The notes beneath the pieces are model-generated. The model made no database searches, was not told the origin of the DNA, and saw only the letters and a list, made by a program, of their open reading frames with translations. Below, in pieces: positions 59,295-64,000 of a stretch of DNA of 64,000 bases. Position numbers and translations under genes: made by a program. Source of the DNA: Acanthococcus lagerstroemiae (lineage: Eukaryota; Arthropoda; Insecta; Hemiptera; Eriococcidae); assembly GCA_031841125.1 (NCBI GenBank), contig CM063107.1, forward strand, positions 60,709,814-60,773,813. The letters run 5' to 3'. Every line of letters begins with the position of its first letter. Position 1 is the first letter of the stretch.

Positions 59295-60835
59295 GTGAGT
59301 GATTTATTTATTTTGTCGAAATAACCATCAAGAATTAACTCGATGGTTAAACTCATCTAAAGTACCCGGCTGTGAATGTACGTCGGTGTGCTCTGTTCAC
59401 TTGTTGCTCGCGTACCTCACAACTTGTTGCGTCCCAGTGAATGTTGTATGTATTCATGATCTGCCCTCGCTGGATGCATTTTGTTTCTGATCTGTTGAGG
59501 CTGAGTGAACTGTGTTTAATCTGTCGAGATGCCGGGTCCGAATATTTATCAGTGAATTGGGTTTGACTGTATATCCAATTGAAAAGGTGTTCTCGATTGA
59601 TGGGGAGTTTTCATCATGTCTCAGAGGATCTCATGTTACGCATTATGACGTTTACTTCGTTTTCCAAATCTGAGCGTTATCTGGCTTCATAGATGATCGT
59701 ATCTTTTGATGGTGGGTAGTTTCACGCAGCTATTGAACTTTCGATGTTTGAAATCCTCCGTGATGGATGAGCGCAAGTGGACTTCATATTGTTAATTTAA
59801 ATTGCATAATCTGCTTTCGTACCTTGTGAAATTATACCGGGATCATGGATCATGTATTACCGATCGAAGTGAATCACTTCCGGTGCCAATCTACCGTGGT
59901 TATCGATTTTATTATTGACGAATTAGTTTAATTATCGGTTGATTGCTGGCTCTGGATCTGTGATAGTTCATATCTGATTTCTCTCTTCGGATGAAGAAAT
60001 AGTGAGGTTGATTTTATTCGAAATGGATTCAAGTTCATCCATCCGGGTCAATAACTGAAGGAATCATCTGTTACACTAGATTTGGTTGCCAGTTTCTACT
60101 TGTCTCTGACAAGGGCACTCGGTTCACAGCGAGAAAAACGGTTGATCTTACAGATACAACCGGCTAATTTTTAACAGCTTCCACGAGGATAAAAGAGAAA
60201 CAAAAAAAAGTTCGAGATTTCGGCTATCTTGGTCAGAAATTTGAAAACTGAAAGACGGTCGCTAGCAGAAAGTTGATGTCAGTTGGTTTTCTTTTTTTAA
60301 ACTTTCGAATGTTCTGGGCTTCAAATTGGAAGTACGAAAAATGTTCGAAGAAAAGTACCTAAAATTGTATGTTCTCAAAGGTTTTTTTGCTAAATATGGT
60401 ACCTAGGATATAATCAAAAAATTTGGAAGGGAAAGTTAAATACTGAAAGTTTTGCATTTTTTGCTGTCAAAGACACAAGCCTGAAACTGAAAGTGGAAGC
60501 CAAAAACAATTTTGAAGAGTTAAATGTTGAAAGCGAAAATTTTCGACTCGGATTTCTACCCCCGGTGTTCATTAGCGCAGTGATGGGCAAGATCACTTAA
60601 AAATTGATTCCAGGTACCCACTGAGATTGCTTACTGAAAATTAATCGGGTCACTATTACGATCAATAATTGAAATTGTTCTCCGGTCACCTCCTTGATCA
60701 TGATCTTGATAGACCAAGAATATGTCCATCTTACCCTTCAGAAATGATCCCGGGTCACCATTGGTGACCTTTGAGGCAAAACTCTTGCTCATCTCTGCAC
60801 TAGTGTTGGTTTAGTATTCAGTCTGTGGAAATCTA
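59295..60835 (+). other. RasGAP intron 2, first part; no exon recognised
   Basis: The first 260 bp matches the left-edge duplicate. After that nothing is recognised and no C2-domain exon is seen. Confidence 0.45.
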
Positions 60836-61350
60836 AGAATATAATTGAGGTTGGAGAAGAGAATATTGTCGTTTAGAAAATACTCGTAAGGGAAGAGTAT
60901 TTATCGAGAATATTCCGAAGGTATTTTTGGTTGAGCGTATTCTTCATGAATAACTTTTTAGAAGACGTTCGAGAATATAATATATTCAGAACATTTTGAG
61001 CATTTTCTTAGTTTTTGGTTTGTGAAGTGCCCAAAGAATATTCATGGGTAACAAATACTCAGACCATTCTCGATTGAGCATAATCTTTATGAACTGATAT
61101 TTTAGCACATTTTCTGGCTTAATTAGGACTATTCTTAGCATAATCAGAAATTTTCTTCGATTTTGGTTTTTGGTTCGTGGAATTCTTCATGAATGTTTTT
61201 AACCAAAATAATGCTCTAGGCTGAGCATTATTTCTGTGAACGCCTATTTCAGAGAATTTTGTAGCTCAACTGAAAATATTCTTCTCATGCTGAAGAGTCT
61301 TCTGAGTTTTTGGTTTTCTGTTTGTGGAATCTCCAGGGGACATTATTGGG
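60836..61350 (+). repeat. Degenerate ~145-bp tandem repeat
   Basis: The anchor TTAGTTTTTGGTTTGTGAA and variants occurs at about 61009, 61157 and 61301. Between anchors are GAATATTC-rich, TTCATGAAT-rich stretches. About three to four units. Confidence 0.5.
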
Positions 61351-61894
61351 CAGAGAACCAGAGAAGAACGAAATGAAAATGCCAATCAATGAAAAATGAT
61401 GGTTCTAAAATTATTATAAAATTTTTCTAAAATTACAATTTTAAAATCACGAAATAATTTTCCCAAAAATAATTAAAAATTATGATGAAAATAGTTTACG
61501 CATGATTTCAGTGGTTTTAAGGTGCAAAAAATGCTGGGGAAAATAATACTTGTTTATTACACTAGTACCAACTCTGGAGGTGAAAAACTGGTCGGGGTAA
61601 AATTCACCCCAGTGTGCCTTTTAGCGTTTATTTTTATAGTGGGTTTTACGGGTTAAAGAACAGCATTTTCAAAAATTATTCACCTCCCAAGATTAGCTCA
61701 TATCCTCAGAAAATCGGAGCTTTTTCATGTCTGTGTGTGTGTGGGGGGGGGGGGGTCTGTATAGCTGTGAACAGTGTAGGCAAAGAAAGGTAATTTTTGT
61801 GCTCGAGATGAAACAAAAACCAAAAATCAAAACCGTCATTAAAACTGGACGATCGATAGTAAGAGTCAGTTTTGATGAGAGTGCTAAAACATGT
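61351..61894. other. RasGAP intron, nothing recognised
   Basis: AT-rich, with a GT/poly-G run at 61733-61755. Confidence 0.4.
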
Positions 61895-62180
61895 TATGAA
61901 TCTTACCTGAACGAAACGGATGTCCTGCCTGGCCAATCGAGGGAGAAAAAACGAGAGTGAGTGATGAGAATAAGAAGAAGAAAATCGTGGCCTAAAAAAG
62001 AGCATGTACAGAACCTTAGAAAAGATCACGTACTGGAGTGGCTTAAAGATCACATACAGGAGGCACAGGTATGCTGGAAACAAAAGACGTTCATGGGACG
62101 TTCGCATCGTGCTACACAGAAAGCAGCCAGGCAGGACAGTTTGTACGGAAGTGTATATTTGGAAAGAGAGGGTCCCCGCA
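61895..62180 (+). mobile_element. Single-arm relative of the 37500-38145 foldback
   Basis: Shares the order GAACG-A-CGGAT, CTGGC, GAGGGAGAA-AA-GAGAGTGAGT-ATGAGAATAAGA, GG-A-GCTGGAAACAAAAGACGTT, TTCGCATCGTGCTACACA and AGGCAGGACAG with the right arm at 37885-38135. A short internal duplication (AAAGATCACGTACTGGAG / AAAGATCACATACAGGAG) is unique to it. Confidence 0.7.
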
Positions 62181-62514
62181 AAATCATTCTTCATTCTGCT
62201 TCTTGTTTTAAGATGATTTTGAAAATCAATTGGTTGATTGAAAGCTTTCCATTAATTACAGCACATAGAAAGGGTCCTGCAAATCCTGAGGGATTATCCT
62301 GTTCGACTATGAGTTGGTTTTTGAATTTAATGATTTTGATTTGTGATATACCCAAATCATTTTGATAAGATTTTTTGATGTTGAATCACAAAAGTCATAT
62401 GAAAAATGGTATTTAAACGATTGTAGAATGGTTTTGAAATTATGGTATTATTGATTTGCTTTTTGATTTTGCCTTCGTTACTTGTCCTAAACATGCCAAT
62501 ACTGAGCGCTATGT

Positions 62515-62962
62515 CAATAGGGCTTTTCCGGTACTCCATATTGCATACTTATTCGCCTCTCGTGTTATCAAGTTGGTAGTGTATAATAACAGAATTTGAT
62601 GTGCGAAATGGGTCGAATACTTGAAAACAACGGAAATCAGAATTTTTTGTGAAGGTTTGAATTCTTTCGGCAACGTAAACGTTGCTGAATTGCGTTGCCG
62701 AACGTGTAAGCCGAAAAATGAACTATGATCGTAGGATAAGACCATGAGAAATAATCAAAAAACGAAAATTTTGAATTATAAAGAGAGCAGAGAAGAGAGA
62801 TGGAGGTATCATAAAAGGTACGACACGAAAGATGATGCTGAAAACTCACTAGTTTGACTATAATATTACGAAATTACGATTATGTCCTTATCATACACTA
62901 CCAACTTGATAACAGGACAGGCGAATAAGTACGCAATATGGAGTACTGGAGAAGCCCTATAG
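62515..62962. mobile_element. 448-bp TIR/foldback element
   Basis: Inverted ends of about 75 bp. The left end runs CAATAGGGCTTTTCCGGTAC through TACTTATTCGCCT to TTATCAAGTTGGTAGTGTAT, and the right end is its reverse complement with a few changes. The interior is non-coding. No clear target duplication. Confidence 0.85.
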
Positions 62963-63009
62963 AAAGCACTCTTCTTTCCATTTACTAGTATTACGGCTTA
63001 AAACGATGG

Positions 63010-63190
63010 TATTCGCGTTTGCACACTCTTGTAGGTGCGCTAGTGTAGTGGACGAAAATAAGATCAGGGTATTTTTACCACAAAAAACGTGTAGAAGTAA
63101 AATGAGCTCTAGCATTTTCAATATTGTTTTTTATGGAAAACTGAAGGAAATTAAAGTGTCAGCCCCTATCATTTCCTTTCAGATGAGCCC
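63010..63190 (-). repeat. Copy of the loop sequence of the 13750-14784 element
   Basis: The reverse complement matches 14130-14290: shared GGGTATTTTTACCACAAAAA, AGTGTAGTGGACGAAAATAA, AGGTGCGCTAGTGTAG and GTGTCAGCCC-type blocks. Confidence 0.78.
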
Positions 63191-63659
63191 ACCTTCAGTT
63201 TTTTTGCAGAACATTTTTGTCACCAATCATCTTTTCGTCCAAATAGGGGAATGGCACTTTTGTTTTGTTTACATATTTTGCCAAGTTTGATAAAAATAAC
63301 CGAATAATTTTGCGCTTTTTTCAATTAAGCCGAGATTTTGGCAATCGGTGGTGGAAAGTTGACTATTATTACTAAATTCAGTTAGAAAATAACTTAAATC
63401 CGAAATACATAATTCAAAATGTTGAGTTGCTTACTAGTACACTCAATTTTCAAATTATAATAATTCGCGAGAGAATGCTCGAAATTATACAGAAGTTGCT
63501 TTATAAAAATGTAAATATCGTTTCCTACAAATTTCATTCCTATCATTTTTCACGTAATTCCACTTACTTTCGAGAAATTTCGACATAAATGAAAAAATTC
63601 GTCAACTTCCCATTAGACTACATGTATTTTATTTTGGTTCTTTCCCCCAATATTGATAA

Positions 63660-63770
63660 CGAGCGTTCTGGTGACGTCATGTGTCACCGCCTTATACACC
63701 AATCAGCGCGCCGCATTTCATTAGGCCGCTAGAGAGCGACTCTTTAGCGTCCAAACGCGTGACAATACTG
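63660..63770. promoter_or_regulatory. Promoter-like patch: CRE palindrome and CCAAT box
   Basis: In a locally GC-richer stretch, TGACGTCA (63672-63679) is a full CRE/ATF palindrome inside the larger inverted GGTGAC...GTCACC. CACCAATCAGCG (CCAAT at 63699-63703) follows about 20 bp later. This spacing is promoter-like. No gene is seen after it before the window ends, and inside a RasGAP intron it could be an internal promoter or chance. Confidence 0.3.
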
Positions 63771-64000
63771 TTAATATGTGATGAACGTCGTGATAGTGTT
63801 GCCAACACCATCGTCTTAAGCTTTAATATTGGCAATTGGAAAAGAAAGTGCTTACGACTGGCATAATGCTTAGTAATGGCATGTTTACCTTATTACCCTG
63901 ACAAGCGATACATGGTTTTAAAATTATAATTTTAATAATTGATTCGCTTTATGACTTTCCCATCGTTGCTCGTTGTGTTCAAGAATATCATCCTCCCAAG

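Noticed and set aside
1..64000. CRISPR arrays, operons, bacterial regulatory sites
   Set aside because: The window is intron-bearing animal DNA. No regularly spaced identical repeats with unique spacers were seen.

Overview
This is about 64 kb of AT-rich eukaryotic DNA. The protein-coding genes are split by spliceosomal introns and belong to animal families, and the rest is dominated by retrotransposon fragments, tRNA-derived SINEs and foldback or miniature inverted-repeat DNA elements. Insect-type myosin alkali light chain and ribosomal protein S8 suggest an arthropod, most likely an insect. I cannot name the species. One assembly gap of 500 N lies at 56519-57018.

Three host genes are supported. 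(1) A muscle myosin alkali (essential) light chain gene on the minus strand has five exons between 43248 and 37074, and its last short coding exon was not found. (2) A complete ribosomal protein S8 gene on the minus strand (53824-51424) has six exons encoding 214 residues. Its introns carry box C/D snoRNAs, including one with a 15-nt match to conserved 18S rRNA and an amplified set of four related orphan snoRNAs. (3) The 5' end of a GAP1/RASA3-type Ras GTPase-activating protein gene lies on the plus strand (exons 58573-58627 and 59174-59294); the rest of the gene runs out of the window.

The first ~1.7 kb of the window is an inverted, decayed duplicate of that RasGAP 5' region, including upstream DNA, both exons and intron sequence. 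It lies about 57 kb from the live copy.

Layout: 1-1.7 kb RasGAP pseudogene; 2-19 kb intergenic DNA with MITEs, two SINE families, degenerate ~110-150 bp tandem arrays and a 1 kb inverted repeat; 19.4-21.7 kb a dead Jockey/CR1-like LINE; 21.9-35 kb foldback elements, a pogo/Tigger-like transposon remnant, a hAT-type MITE and a ~2.5 kb palindrome; 35.2-36.1 kb a GAGTCTTAA-like minisatellite; 37-43.4 kb the myosin gene with elements in its introns; 44-48.8 kb LINE fragments and a precise 592-bp foldback; 51.4-53.9 kb RpS8 with snoRNAs; 55.5-58 kb nested MITEs and the gap; 58.5-64 kb RasGAP exons 1-2 and intron, with more repeats and a promoter-like GC-richer patch at 63.66 kb.

Most short open frames in the window are chance or repeat-derived.
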